From positions 120,705 through 184,704 of the forward strand of contig NZ_PXYK01000010.1 of the NCBI RefSeq assembly GCF_003012745.1: DNA of 64,000 nucleotides, written 5' to 3'. The translations under genes and the position numbers were made by a program. The stretch comes from Kumtagia ephedrae (lineage in GTDB: Bacteria > Pseudomonadota > Alphaproteobacteria > Rhizobiales > Rhizobiaceae). The notes under the pieces were generated by a model. That model saw nothing but the letters and a program-made list of their open reading frames with translations. It made no database searches and was not told where the DNA came from. Below, in pieces: positions 17,902-25,442 of this stretch. Within the stretch, counting starts at the first letter, position 1, and every line of letters starts with the position of its first letter.

Positions 17902-17919
17902 TGACTAACCATCCAGTCA
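17902..17919. promoter_or_regulatory. Candidate LysR operator between divergent genes
   Basis: TGACT (17902-17906) and AGTCA (17915-17919) form a perfect 5-base inverted repeat with 8 bases between, centred about 20 bases from the LysR start and 80 bases from the SDR start. Position and symmetry suit a LysR recognition site; assignment is inference. Confidence 0.45.
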
Positions 17920-17991
17920 ATAAACGGATAGATACCCGCGACAGCCGCAAAGGTCCATCTCTCCCGTGAAGGGATGAAAGGGAGCAGACAC

Positions 17992-18714
17992 ATGGACAAG
18001 ATCATTCTGGTCACCGGCGCCTCGGGCGGCATCGGCGAAGGCATCGCCCGCGAGCTTGCCGCCCATGGCGGCAAGGTGCTGCTCGGCGCGCGCCGTCGCG
18101 ACCGCGTCGAGGCCATCGCGGCCGAGATCCGCGCAGCCGGCGGCACTGCGGAGGCGCGCGCGCTCGACGTTACCGACCGTGCCTCCATGGCCGATTTCGC
18201 GCAGGCCGCGCTCGATCTCTGGGGCCGCATCGACGTCCTGGTGAACAATGCCGGCGTGATGCCGCTCTCGCCGCTCTCCGCTGGAAAGCACGACGAATGG
18301 GAGCGCATGGTCGACGTCAACATCAAGGGCGTGCTGTGGGGGATCGGCGCGGTGCTGCCGATCATGGAGCGGCAGGGCGCCGGCCAGATCATCAATATCG
18401 GCTCGATCGGCGCGCTGCAGGTCGTGCCGACCGCAGCAGTGTACTGCGCCACGAAATTCGCCGTGCGCGCCATTTCCGACGGGCTGCGCCAGGAAAGCAC
18501 GAACATCCGCGTCACCTGCGTCAATCCCGGCGTCGTCGAAAGCGATCTGGCCTCGACCATCACCCATGAAGGAACCAAAGCGCTGATGGGCGAATATCGC
18601 GCCATCGCCCTGCAGCCGGCCGACATCGCGCGCGCCGTGCGGCAGGTGATCGAGGCGCCGGACAGCGTCGACACCACCGAGATCACCATCCGCCCGACCG
18701 CCTCCGCCAACTGA
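17992..18714 (+). CDS. Short-chain dehydrogenase/reductase
   Basis: A 240-residue classical SDR oxidoreductase with a Rossmann fold. The cofactor loop is TGASGGIG (8-15), the NNAG motif is at 85-88, and the catalytic triad is S138, Y151 and K155 (YCATK). The Arg-rich GARRRDR after beta-2 (33-39) points to NADP(H) preference. The ATG at 17992 is preceded by GGGAG at good spacing; an ATG at 17974 would add six residues. The substrate is unknown. The next two genes (NTF2-like and Atu4866-type) lie on the same strand with short gaps, and the divergent LysR gene probably regulates the set. Confidence 0.9.
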   Translation: MDKIILVTGASGGIGEGIARELAAHGGKVLLGARRRDRVEAIAAEIRAAGGTAEARALDVTDRASMADFAQAALDLWGRIDVLVNNAGVMPLSPLSAGKHDEWERMVDVNIKGVLWGIGAVLPIMERQGAGQIINIGSIGALQVVPTAAVYCATKFAVRAISDGLRQESTNIRVTCVNPGVVESDLASTITHEGTKALMGEYRAIALQPADIARAVRQVIEAPDSVDTTEITIRPTASAN

Positions 18715-18781
18715 TGCGGTGCCAGCCCAGCGGCCTTGGCCGCGGCCATTCCCTAACCCCTTCGAAGAAAGGACCCGACCG

Positions 18782-19300
18782 ATGACGTCTTTGCGACTGA
18801 CGCACCCCCTCGCCCGTCCCCTCCGCGCCCTTTTGGTCGCTTCGGCTCTCGTCATAGCCACGACGGCCGCCCGCGCCGATCAGGCGGATACGGCCACCCG
18901 CAACGAAGCGGTGGTGCGAAAGGCCTTCGACAATTGGCGTGCCGGCGGCAATGTCTTTGCCGAGTTGCTGGCCGCGGACATAAAGTGGACCATTCACGGG
19001 TCGGGACCGGCGGCCGGCACCTATGCCGGGATGGAGAATTTCGTCGAACGGGCCGCGGCTCCGCTGACCAGCCGTCTCGCGACCCCGATCGTTCCCGAGG
19101 TCCATGGCATCTGGGCATCGGGCGACACCGTGATCGTCCGCTTCGACGGCTCGGCCACCACGACTTCGGGCGCACCTTACGCCAACCAGTTCGTCTGGAT
19201 CTTCCGGATGAAGGACGGCCGCGTCGCCGAGGCCGAAGCCTTCCTCGATCTCGTCGCCTATCAGACCGTCGTCGAAAACAACGCGCCGCGCGCGGATTGA
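18782..19300 (+). CDS. Exported SnoaL/NTF2-like protein
   Basis: A 172-residue protein with a signal peptide (residues 1-31, ending ARA-DQ) and a SnoaL/NTF2-like cone fold. Typical parts are the N-terminal helix NEAVVRKAFDNWRAGG, ADIKWTIHG, the GMENFVERA helix, VVRFDGSATT-like strands, and QFVWIFRMKDGRVAEAEAFLD near the C-terminus. Such proteins are small isomerases, hydrolases or binding modules; the export signal suggests a periplasmic job. It begins 67 bases after the SDR stop and shares its direction. Function is not assignable further. Confidence 0.82.
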   Translation: MTSLRLTHPLARPLRALLVASALVIATTAARADQADTATRNEAVVRKAFDNWRAGGNVFAELLAADIKWTIHGSGPAAGTYAGMENFVERAAAPLTSRLATPIVPEVHGIWASGDTVIVRFDGSATTTSGAPYANQFVWIFRMKDGRVAEAEAFLDLVAYQTVVENNAPRAD

Positions 19301-19364
19301 AAAACCCTCGTTCGGCAGCGCTGGTTCATTCGGCGCTGCCCATCCAATCATCGGGAGACGGAAG

Positions 19365-19676
19365 ATGAAAAAGCCCTTGGCAACGCTTGTCGCAATGGCC
19401 CTGCTCGGGCAGCCTGTTGCAGCACAGGAGACGGCCGCGACGGCTGATCACCCCTATGTCGGCATGTGGGTCACCGAAGACGGTCACATCCGCCACGAAC
19501 TGCTGCCCAACAACCGCTATGTCGAGGCGCGCGGCACCCGCGAACGCGCCTATGAAGGCCGTTACGAGGTGACCGGCGACCACATCGAATATTGGGACGA
19601 CACCGGCTTCACCGCGGACGGCGATTTCATCGACGGCGTGCTCCACCACGGCGGAATGGTGCTTTACCGGCGATAA
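19365..19676 (+). CDS. Atu4866-domain exported protein
   Basis: A 103-residue protein whose mature part is an Atu4866-type beta-barrel domain (YVGMWVTEDGHIRHELLPN, RYVEARG, YEGRYEVTGDHIEYWDDTG and FIDGVLHHGGMVLYRR). Residues 1-20 form a signal peptide (QPVAAQ-ET). This domain was first described by structure from Agrobacterium and often occurs beside SDR and LysR genes, either alone or fused. The ATG has GGAGACGG a few bases ahead. It ends the LysR/SDR/NTF2-like/Atu4866 cassette. Confidence 0.85.
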   Translation: MKKPLATLVAMALLGQPVAAQETAATADHPYVGMWVTEDGHIRHELLPNNRYVEARGTRERAYEGRYEVTGDHIEYWDDTGFTADGDFIDGVLHHGGMVLYRR

Positions 19677-19716
19677 TCCGGTAGCTTGTCGCCAACGCCG
19701 CCGCTTTCCTGAGTGA

Positions 19717-19734
19717 GGCGTCGTTGCCGACGCC
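19717..19734. terminator. Hairpin between the Atu4866 gene and popZ
   Basis: GGCGTCG (19717-19723) pairs with CGACGCC (19728-19734) over a TTGC loop. It is 40 bases past one gene end and 12 bases past the converging popZ end. It has no clear U tract, so it is only a possible bidirectional terminator. Confidence 0.4.
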
Positions 19735-19745
19735 CTTCACCGGGC

Positions 19746-20588
19746 TCAGGCGCCGCGGGCGATCCGCTCGATCTCCTCGCGGACGAGCCGCTCGACCAGC
19801 GTCGGCAAATTGTTGTCGAGCCAGTCCTGCAGCATCGGCCGCAGCATTTCCTCCGCAATTTCGTCCAGGCTCTTGCGGTTGCGTGCCGCCAGGGCCTCCG
19901 ACAACTCGCCGAAGGCCGCCGCGACCTGCCGCTCGGTCTGGTCGGAAATGATGGCGGGCCGGGCCAGTTCGGCGGAAAAGGCCGGAGCCTCGTCCGGCTC
20001 GTCGATCTCCGCCGCCGGATGGTCCGCCTCGGCGGAGGGCGCCTGCGCCGACGCGATGTCGCGCAGCACGGCGTTGGCGACGTCGTCCATGTCGAAATCA
20101 GCCTCGCCTGCCGCCTCGACAGACTCCGGCTCGGAAATTCCGAGCCGCCAGGCATCGACGCTATCCTCCGACGGACCGTCGCCGGCCGTGGCCGGCGGCT
20201 CGATTTCAGCAGCGGTGGAAGCCTCGTCGAAGGTCGCCGCCTCGAATTCGGCAGCCTCGGAGGCGCGCTCGGCGACCTCGCGTGCCGCTGCGCGGTCCGC
20301 CATCACCTGTGCCTGCACGTCGGCCATCGTGAAGGTCTCGCGCGCTTCCGGAAAAATCCCGGCTTCGCCGCGCGGAGCACTCCGAAAGGCCTCCACGGCG
20401 ATCACCGAAGCCTGGTTGGCAGCCGGAGCCGCTTCGGCGAGGCCTTGCGGGGCGGCGATGTCGTTGTCGGGTCGCACCACCGGATCGTCGCCGCGGCGGA
20501 CCGAATCGCTGTCCTCGATTATCCTGCGGATGGAAGCCAGGATTTCTTCCATCGAAGGTTCGCGCTGCGCGCTGCCCAATTGTGCCAT
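19746..20588 (-). CDS. popZ: PopZ/DUF2497 polar organizing protein
   Basis: A 280-residue homologue of the pole-organising protein PopZ, which forms a condensate that anchors chromosome origins and signalling proteins at a cell pole. The N-terminal SMEEILASIRRIIEDS helix and the C-terminal LRPMLQDWLDNNLPTLVERL helix that drives self-assembly are both clear. Between them is a long acidic, Ala/Pro/Glu-rich spacer expected to be disordered. That spacer is much longer than in Caulobacter (177 aa in total there), which is common in Rhizobiales. ATG at 20588 is used, GTG at 20594 is an alternative. It follows tolC on the same strand across a hairpin. Confidence 0.9.
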   Translation of the reverse strand: MAQLGSAQREPSMEEILASIRRIIEDSDSVRRGDDPVVRPDNDIAAPQGLAEAAPAANQASVIAVEAFRSAPRGEAGIFPEARETFTMADVQAQVMADRAAAREVAERASEAAEFEAATFDEASTAAEIEPPATAGDGPSEDSVDAWRLGISEPESVEAAGEADFDMDDVANAVLRDIASAQAPSAEADHPAAEIDEPDEAPAFSAELARPAIISDQTERQVAAAFGELSEALAARNRKSLDEIAEEMLRPMLQDWLDNNLPTLVERLVREEIERIARGA

Positions 20589-20729
20589 CGTCACATCCGC
20601 CGCCTTTGTGACCTGTTGCCTGGGCTGCTCCCCACGAACAGCCCACGAATCATGACAACAGCCTAGCCGAGGCGGGGGGCAGCGAGAATCCCCAAAGACG
20701 GTTTCGCAGGAATTTCAACAGGCAAGGGC

Positions 20730-20750
20730 AGGGCGCGCGAGGCGCGCCCT
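20730..20750 (-). terminator. 9-bp GC hairpin just after tolC
   Basis: AGGGCGCGC (20730-20738) and GCGCGCCCT (20742-20750) pair perfectly over a three-base loop, 12 bases beyond the tolC stop. There is no U tract, so it may act as a transcription pause or mRNA-stabilising 3' end between tolC and popZ. Confidence 0.55.
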
Positions 20751-20761
20751 GAAGGAGCGCG

Positions 20762-22159
20762 TCAGCGGCCGTCGGGCGTGCGCAGGCCGAACCACTTGTC
20801 CTTGACGGCCTTGTAGTGCTCCTGCGGCTTGTATTCGGCCACTCTTAGGCCGAGCCGCTGCGAGTTGAGCGCGCCGATCGCCGAAAGAATGGCGTAGCTG
20901 CCGACCACCACGTCGCGCTCCGCATTGGCGAGGTTGATCTGCGCGGTGATCACGTCGGCCTGCGCGTCGAGCACGTCGAGCGTGGTGCGCTGGCCGACAT
21001 TGCGCTCCTCGATCACGCCGTTCAGCGCGAGCTGGCTGGCAGAGACGACCTCGCGGTTCGCCTGGACGTTCTCGCGCGCGGCGACATAGGCCGTCCAGGC
21101 AGAGGTGACCGCCTGGCGGACATCGTCGCGCCGGACGTCGACGTCGATGCGCGCCTGGCCCAACGTCTCCTTGGACTGGCGGATCTCCGCCGAGGTCCGG
21201 CCGCCCGTATAGATCGGTATCGTGAGCGAGGCGCCGATGCTGGCCGAGGTGTTGCCGTTGTCGGTGGTTTGGAGGGGTTCGGTGCTCGTAAAGCCTGTTC
21301 CGACGCTCGCCTGGCCCGTTACCCGCGGCAGCAGGGCGCCCTCGGCGGACTTCACCTGGAAGCCGGCGGCATCGACAAGATGTTCCGAGGCAAGAATTGC
21401 GGGATGCTCCGCAGCAGCCATCGCATAGGCCGCCTCGGCCGACCTGGGCAGGAGCTTCGCCAGCGGCGCGGCGGCCTGCAGATTGCCCGGCTCCTCGCCG
21501 ACGATCTGACGGTAGGCCGCGGCGCTGGCCTGCGCCTGCGCACGCGCGGCGCTCAGCTGGGCGACGGCCGAGGAGCGGCTGGCGTCGGCCTGCGCGACGT
21601 CGGTGCGCGTGCCCTCGCCGACCTCGAGGCGCGACCGGGCGGCACGCGCCTGCTCGTTGAGGAATTCGAGATTCTGCTCCGTCAGCACCGCGATCCGGCG
21701 GTCGCGGATCACGTCCATATAGGCGCTGGCCGCGTCGAACAGCGTATTCTGCTCGCTGTTGCGCAGGCTCTCGAAGGAGGCACGCACCTGCGCCTCGGCC
21801 GCGGCGACATTGTTCCTGGTCTGGAAGCCGTCGAACAGCATCTGCTGCAGCTCGATACCGAACGAGCCGGTGGTAATGCGCGGGCTCGAGTTCGGAAGTA
21901 CCGACAGCCTGGGATTACGCCTGGTCGACGTATAATCGATGCTGCCGGTGGCGGCGATCGTCGGCCGGTAACCGGACTTGGCGATCGCGACATTCTCGTC
22001 GGTGACGCGCGCGCCGGCGCGCGCCGAGTTCAACGTCGAGTTGAACTGATAGGCCTTGGTCAGCGCGCCGAGAATCGTCTCGGCGGAGGCCGTCGCGGCC
22101 GACAACGCGGTCGCGGAGAGGAGGACGGCGGCGAACAGTGACTTGCGAAACAACAGCAC
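20762..22159 (-). CDS. tolC: TolC-family outer-membrane efflux channel
   Basis: A 465-residue TolC/BepC-type trimeric outer-membrane channel used by RND efflux pumps and type I secretion. It has a signal peptide (about 1-30, ending TASA-ET), two long alpha-hairpin repeats rich in Ala/Gln/Arg with the segments NSARAGARVTDENVAIAKSG and RNNVAAAEAQVRASFESLRN (the first OEP repeat), and ARENVQANREVVSASQLAL with NVGQRTTLDVLDAQADV (the second). The beta-barrel strands lie between. The start is a GTG at 22159 with GAGGGAAA six bases ahead. It lies downstream of pcm and upstream of popZ on one strand, the usual Rhizobiales order. Confidence 0.94.
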   Translation of the reverse strand: MLLFRKSLFAAVLLSATALSAATASAETILGALTKAYQFNSTLNSARAGARVTDENVAIAKSGYRPTIAATGSIDYTSTRRNPRLSVLPNSSPRITTGSFGIELQQMLFDGFQTRNNVAAAEAQVRASFESLRNSEQNTLFDAASAYMDVIRDRRIAVLTEQNLEFLNEQARAARSRLEVGEGTRTDVAQADASRSSAVAQLSAARAQAQASAAAYRQIVGEEPGNLQAAAPLAKLLPRSAEAAYAMAAAEHPAILASEHLVDAAGFQVKSAEGALLPRVTGQASVGTGFTSTEPLQTTDNGNTSASIGASLTIPIYTGGRTSAEIRQSKETLGQARIDVDVRRDDVRQAVTSAWTAYVAARENVQANREVVSASQLALNGVIEERNVGQRTTLDVLDAQADVITAQINLANAERDVVVGSYAILSAIGALNSQRLGLRVAEYKPQEHYKAVKDKWFGLRTPDGR

Positions 22160-22313
22160 AGACTTTCCCTCTACCGCAGCGGCAAAAAGCCCTTCCGCCC
22201 GGATTATCCGGAGCGGTCGCGCATGCGGCCGCCACGCACCCGTTGCCCGATCCCCGCTTTGGCAGGGTTGTGCAACCACTACTCTAGACTGCGAGCCACC
22301 ATCCCCGACTGCG

Positions 22314-22988
22314 TCAGAACTGAAATGTATAAGCCCGCTCGAAGCCCGGCAATGGCTTAATTGCCGTGTTGAAGACGCTGCGGCCAGTGACCACGCCGTT
22401 CCACTTGGAATAGAGCCGTGCCTTGCCGGCGTTGCCGCGGCCTTCGACCGCGACCAGCCGCCCGCCTTCCCTGAGCTGCGCGAACAGCGCCTCGGGCAGT
22501 TGGTCGACCGATCCGCCGACCAGGATCGCATCGTAGGGCGCTTCGGCGCCGTAGCCTTCCGGCAGCGGGCCGCGCACGACGGCGACATTGTCGAAACCCA
22601 GCCGCGTGAGATTCTCGGACGCCAGATCGGCAAGCATCGAATCGGTTTCGAGGGCGATGACGGAACTGGCGAGCCGCGACAGCACCGCGGCCGAATAGCC
22701 GGTGCCGCAGCCGATATCGAGCACGAAATCCGACGGCGCGATGTCGCAAAGCTGCACCAGCTTGGCGAAGGGCGACGGCTCCATGAGGTAGCGCGGAGGA
22801 TTGCCGCCCTGCGCGGGAGCGACCTCCACGTCCTCGTCGATATAGGCGAGGTTGCGCTTGGCTTTGTCGAGAAACTCCTCGCGCGGCACCGTGAGCATGG
22901 CGGCGAGCAGTGCCTGGTTGTTCACGTCGGTCGTGCGCAGCTGGCCGTCGACCATCCGTATCCGGCGCTGGGCGTAGTCTGCTTCCAT
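22314..22988 (-). CDS. pcm: Protein-L-isoaspartate O-methyltransferase family
   Basis: A 224-residue S-adenosylmethionine methyltransferase of the PCMT family, which marks damaged L-isoaspartyl residues for repair. The N-terminal ADYAQRRIRMVDGQLRTTDV is the typical alphaproteobacterial opening. The SAM motif DIGCGTGY lies at 91-98, preceded by the SPFAKLVQL substrate-region segment. Many alphaproteobacterial members are distant from E. coli Pcm and their repair activity is unproven. ATG at 22988 is used; another at 23030 is in frame. The tRNA-Cys gene lies 83 bases upstream on the same strand. Confidence 0.88.
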   Translation of the reverse strand: MEADYAQRRIRMVDGQLRTTDVNNQALLAAMLTVPREEFLDKAKRNLAYIDEDVEVAPAQGGNPPRYLMEPSPFAKLVQLCDIAPSDFVLDIGCGTGYSAAVLSRLASSVIALETDSMLADLASENLTRLGFDNVAVVRGPLPEGYGAEAPYDAILVGGSVDQLPEALFAQLREGGRLVAVEGRGNAGKARLYSKWNGVVTGRSVFNTAIKPLPGFERAYTFQF

Positions 22989-23071
22989 GTCGAACCGGTC
23001 CGTCCCTGGCGCCGCGGGGCGCGTATTCATCGAAACGCACGGCTTCGACGCAGGCGGGGCGCCGAAAGCGA

Positions 23072-23145
23072 TGGAGGCCTCGCCCGGAATCGAACCGGGG
23101 TGCAAGGATTTGCAGTCCTCTGCGTAACCACTCCGCCACGAGGCC
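23072..23145 (-). tRNA. tRNA-Cys (GCA)
   Basis: A 74-base cloverleaf on the minus strand. The acceptor arm GGCCTC(G) pairs with (C)GAGGCC, followed by discriminator U and an encoded CCA. The anticodon GCA is read from plus-strand TGC at 23111-23113, flanked by the usual CT...AA. The T arm CCCCGG-TTCGATT-CCGGG is intact. Confidence 0.96.
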
Positions 23146-23452
23146 AGACCGCCGTGCGTTCTGTGCCTGCTCAATAGGTTAACCGACCGGGCCGGGTCAA
23201 GTGACAGCGCAGCAGGGAAAGCATCCCTTTCACATCATTCGGCGAAACGGGGTGGCCGACGTGTTTTTTTCGCATCACCTGATTAAATCCGCATCCGCCG
23301 CTGGATTCGTCCGGGAAAGCCTCCCGCCGCAGCGGCTTGAGAGGGCGTGACCGGGTCTCCGGCTGGGCAAGGAAACCGCGCCGGCCGACCGTGACCCGCG
23401 ACCGTCGCGGTGATTCGAGCCCGTGTCGGGTCAGGCTCTGTCGGAATTCCGC
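23146..23452. other. 307-base intergenic stretch without a supported gene
   Basis: Between tRNA-Cys and the small membrane-protein gene. A run of seven T lies near 23262-23268. A GC-rich dyad CCGCG-ACCGT-CGCGG sits at 23396-23410, with an outer GACCCG/CGGGTC pair (23393 and 23427) that could compete with it. These could form a terminator-like or leader structure, but no known RNA is recognised. Confidence 0.4.
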
Positions 23453-23722
23453 TCAAGGCCGTCGCCGCCGCCCCCACCAGACCGCACCACGGCGACGCAC
23501 ACGGCGCACGGAGGCGAACTCGTAGGAAAGCACCAGCAGCCCGAGCGGGACCATCCAGAAGCCCAGTATCGGCAGGAAGCCGAGCACGCCGCCGACGATG
23601 AGCAGGACGCCGATCGCGATCCGCAAGGGGCGCGACTTCGGCATGCGTAGCTCGCGACCAAAAACGGAGATCGTCCGATGCGCCTGCCGGTGCCTTTCCT
23701 TGTGCTGCGGTTTTCCGTCCAT
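23453..23722 (-). CDS. Small two-helix membrane protein (PGPGW-like)
   Basis: An 89-residue protein with a basic N-terminus (about 1-33), then two closely packed hydrophobic segments (RIAIGVLLIVGGVLGFLPIL and GFWMVPLGLLVLSYEFASVR) and an Arg/Trp-rich basic tail. The glycine/proline-rich turn FLPILGFWMVPLG is the conserved core of small membrane proteins in many Rhizobiales (PGPGW-type). It is probably an inner-membrane protein with both ends in the cytoplasm. Function is unknown. The ATG at 23722 is clear; the length fits relatives. Confidence 0.75.
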   Translation of the reverse strand: MDGKPQHKERHRQAHRTISVFGRELRMPKSRPLRIAIGVLLIVGGVLGFLPILGFWMVPLGLLVLSYEFASVRRVRRRGAVWWGRRRRP

Positions 23723-23903
23723 CGACCGTCTCGTTTTGCGCCGCCGTCTTCGATCGCGACGGCCTCCGCCAGCCGCATTCTCTGATTCCGCGTGCTCCGC
23801 CGTTCACATAGGACAGCAAATCGATCAAAAAAATGCCCAACGGCGCTTTGCAAAGCCGAAACGGGTTTGCTATAGCCAGCCGCGTTGCTGAACGAGCACC
23901 TGT

Positions 23904-23978
23904 TCCCCGGTAGCTCAGCGGTAGAGCAACCGGCTGTTAACCGGTTGGTCGCTGGTTCGAATCCGGCCCGGGGAGCCA
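23904..23978 (+). tRNA. tRNA-Asn (GTT)
   Basis: A 75-base cloverleaf. The acceptor arm TCCCCGG pairs with CCGGGGA, discriminator G, and CCA is encoded (23976-23978). The D arm GTAGCTCAGCGGTAGAGC is standard, the anticodon GTT is at 23936-23938 in loop CT-GTT-AA, and the T loop GGTTCGAATCC is intact. Confidence 0.96.
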
Positions 23979-24076
23979 CTCCTTCCGAAAATCGATACGG
24001 CCCGCATGGAAATGCCATCCCGGCTGGCATTGATCGCTCGCCCGGAAAGATGCCCCATTTCCGGGATTTCTGGCCG

Positions 24077-24514
24077 ATGGCCCATCGGTCCGCTCCCGGG
24101 TCATGCGACGGCATCAATTGTTTACGAGCGGTGGAACTGCCGCGTGCCGATGACAGTTGGTCGCAGGTGCGTTACCGAAGGTCACAGAACGATGGACCGG
24201 AGATCGGCGGAGCCGTCGTATTCTCCCTGGCGACTGTCGTAGCAGCCACGGCGTTGGCGCTTTATGCGGCCAGCATGGGGGTGTTCGACAGGCAGCCGGC
24301 CGGACGGTTGCATCTGGCGTCGATGGTTTCGGTCCCTCCGCCGCCGCAAGACAGTGCCGGCATCGATGGGATCACCACGTCCTCGGTTGCCGCCAGGGCG
24401 CCGGCCCGCCCCGATTGCAACGTCGTTGCCTGCGCCAGGGCCTATCGCAGCTTCACGCCGTCCGACTGCACGTTCCAGCCTTTCGACGGCCCCCGCCGTC
24501 TTTGCCGGAAGTAA
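24077..24514 (+). CDS. Membrane-anchored BA14K-like small protein
   Basis: A 145-residue frame. A hydrophobic helix (VVFSLATVVAATALALYAAS) is followed by a Pro/Ala-rich linker and a C-terminal cysteine-containing module CARAYRSFTPSDCTFQPFDG-PRRLC. That module matches the C-terminal signature of the BA14K family, and the window holds a second example at 60330-60863. BA14K proteins are cell-surface or periplasmic lectin-like antigens first seen in Brucella. The start is uncertain: ATG at 24077 is used, GTG at 24131 would still include the membrane helix, and no strong ribosome site is visible. It lies directly downstream of tRNA-Asn and ends 190 bases before lexA. Confidence 0.65.
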   Translation: MAHRSAPGSCDGINCLRAVELPRADDSWSQVRYRRSQNDGPEIGGAVVFSLATVVAATALALYAASMGVFDRQPAGRLHLASMVSVPPPPQDSAGIDGITTSSVAARAPARPDCNVVACARAYRSFTPSDCTFQPFDGPRRLCRK

Positions 24515-24638
24515 TGGGGCGTTTTACCACGCTTTCTGCTTGCCGTGCGGTGTAGGCACCGACAAGACGCCGAAACATAATATTTTTCAGCCATCGTGCC
24601 CCTGTCGCGATCCGTTAACCCGACATTTAGCGGTTGCG

Positions 24639-24653
24639 GAACACAAATGGAAC
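24639..24653. promoter_or_regulatory. SOS (LexA) box, distal copy
   Basis: GAAC at 24639-24642, seven bases, then GAAC at 24650-24653. Read on the other strand this is GTTC-N7-GTTC, the alphaproteobacterial LexA operator. It lies about 52 bases before the lexA start, as expected for autorepression. Confidence 0.8.
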
Positions 24654-24664
24654 AGATAGTGTTT

Positions 24665-24679
24665 GTTCTGGTTTTGTTT
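24665..24679. promoter_or_regulatory. Second, degenerate SOS box
   Basis: GTTC (24665-24668), seven bases, then GTTT (24676-24679): a one-base variant of the GTTC-N7-GTTC operator, in opposite orientation to the distal box and 26 bases from it. It would sit over or just after the lexA transcription start. Confidence 0.5.
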
Positions 24680-24704
24680 TGACGCGATTCCGGATGGGGC
24701 CAAG

Positions 24705-25424
24705 ATGCTGACGCGCAAGCAATACGAACTCCTGCTCTTCATCCATGAGAGGCTGAAGGAGTCCGGCATTCCTCCCTCCTTCGACGAGATGAAGGAGGCG
24801 CTCGACCTGGCGTCGAAATCCGGCATCCACCGTCTGATCACCGCGCTCGAGGAGCGCGGCTTCATTCGCCGCCTGCCCAACCGGGCTCGCGCGCTGGAGG
24901 TGATCCGCCTGCCCGATACGATCGCGCCAGGGCTCGCTCCCGCGCGAAAATTCTCGCCCAGCGTCATCGAAGGCAGCCTCGGCAAGCGTCCCGCCGAGCC
25001 GGCGCGGGCGCCCGTCGCCAGCAACGACGACGAGGCCGGCCCCGGCGTCTCCGTCCCGGTCATGGGCCGCATCGCCGCCGGCGTGCCGATCGACGCCATC
25101 CAGCATCGCACGCATTCCATCATGATCCCTCCGGAAATGCTGTCGGGCGGCGAGCACTATGCGCTGGAGGTCAAGGGCGACTCGATGATCGAGGCCGGCA
25201 TCCTCGACGGCGACACGGTGATCATCCGCAATGCCAACACCGCCAACCCCGGCGAGATCGTGGTGGCGCTGGTCGACGACGAGGAGGCGACGCTGAAGCG
25301 TTTCCGCCGCAAGGGCGCCTCCATTGCGCTGGAGGCGGCCAACCCCGCCTATGAGACGCGCATCTACGGGCCGGACCGCGTACGGGTCCAGGGCAAGCTG
25401 GTCGGCCTGATCCGGCGTTACTGA
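24705..25424 (+). CDS. lexA: LexA repressor
   Basis: SOS-response repressor and self-cleaving S24 peptidase, 239 residues. The N-terminal winged helix starts [20 protein letters not shown]; a linker of about 45 residues follows; then the C-terminal latent protease with cleavage site A125-G126 (RIAAGVP), nucleophile S160 ([10 protein letters not shown]) and lysine K198 (EATLKRF). RecA filaments trigger cleavage after DNA damage. Two GTTC-N7-GTTC-type boxes precede the gene, so it represses itself. The frame is open 14 codons further upstream across the boxes, but the ATG at 24705 fits the family exactly. comEC converges with an 18-base gap. Confidence 0.97.
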   Translation: MLTRKQYELLLFIHERLKESGIPPSFDEMKEALDLASKSGIHRLITALEERGFIRRLPNRARALEVIRLPDTIAPGLAPARKFSPSVIEGSLGKRPAEPARAPVASNDDEAGPGVSVPVMGRIAAGVPIDAIQHRTHSIMIPPEMLSGGEHYALEVKGDSMIEAGILDGDTVIIRNANTANPGEIVVALVDDEEATLKRFRRKGASIALEAANPAYETRIYGPDRVRVQGKLVGLIRRY

Positions 25425-25442
25425 TTTTTCGGCGGGCGGACC

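Noticed and set aside
23072..23145. Open frame extending pcm through the tRNA-Cys gene
   Set aside because: The segment is a complete tRNA with CCA; the PCMT family N-terminus begins at the ATG at 22988.
23885..24076. Open frame continuing upstream from the BA14K-like gene through tRNA-Asn
   Set aside because: It reads through an intact tRNA and has no protein similarity; the start was placed downstream.
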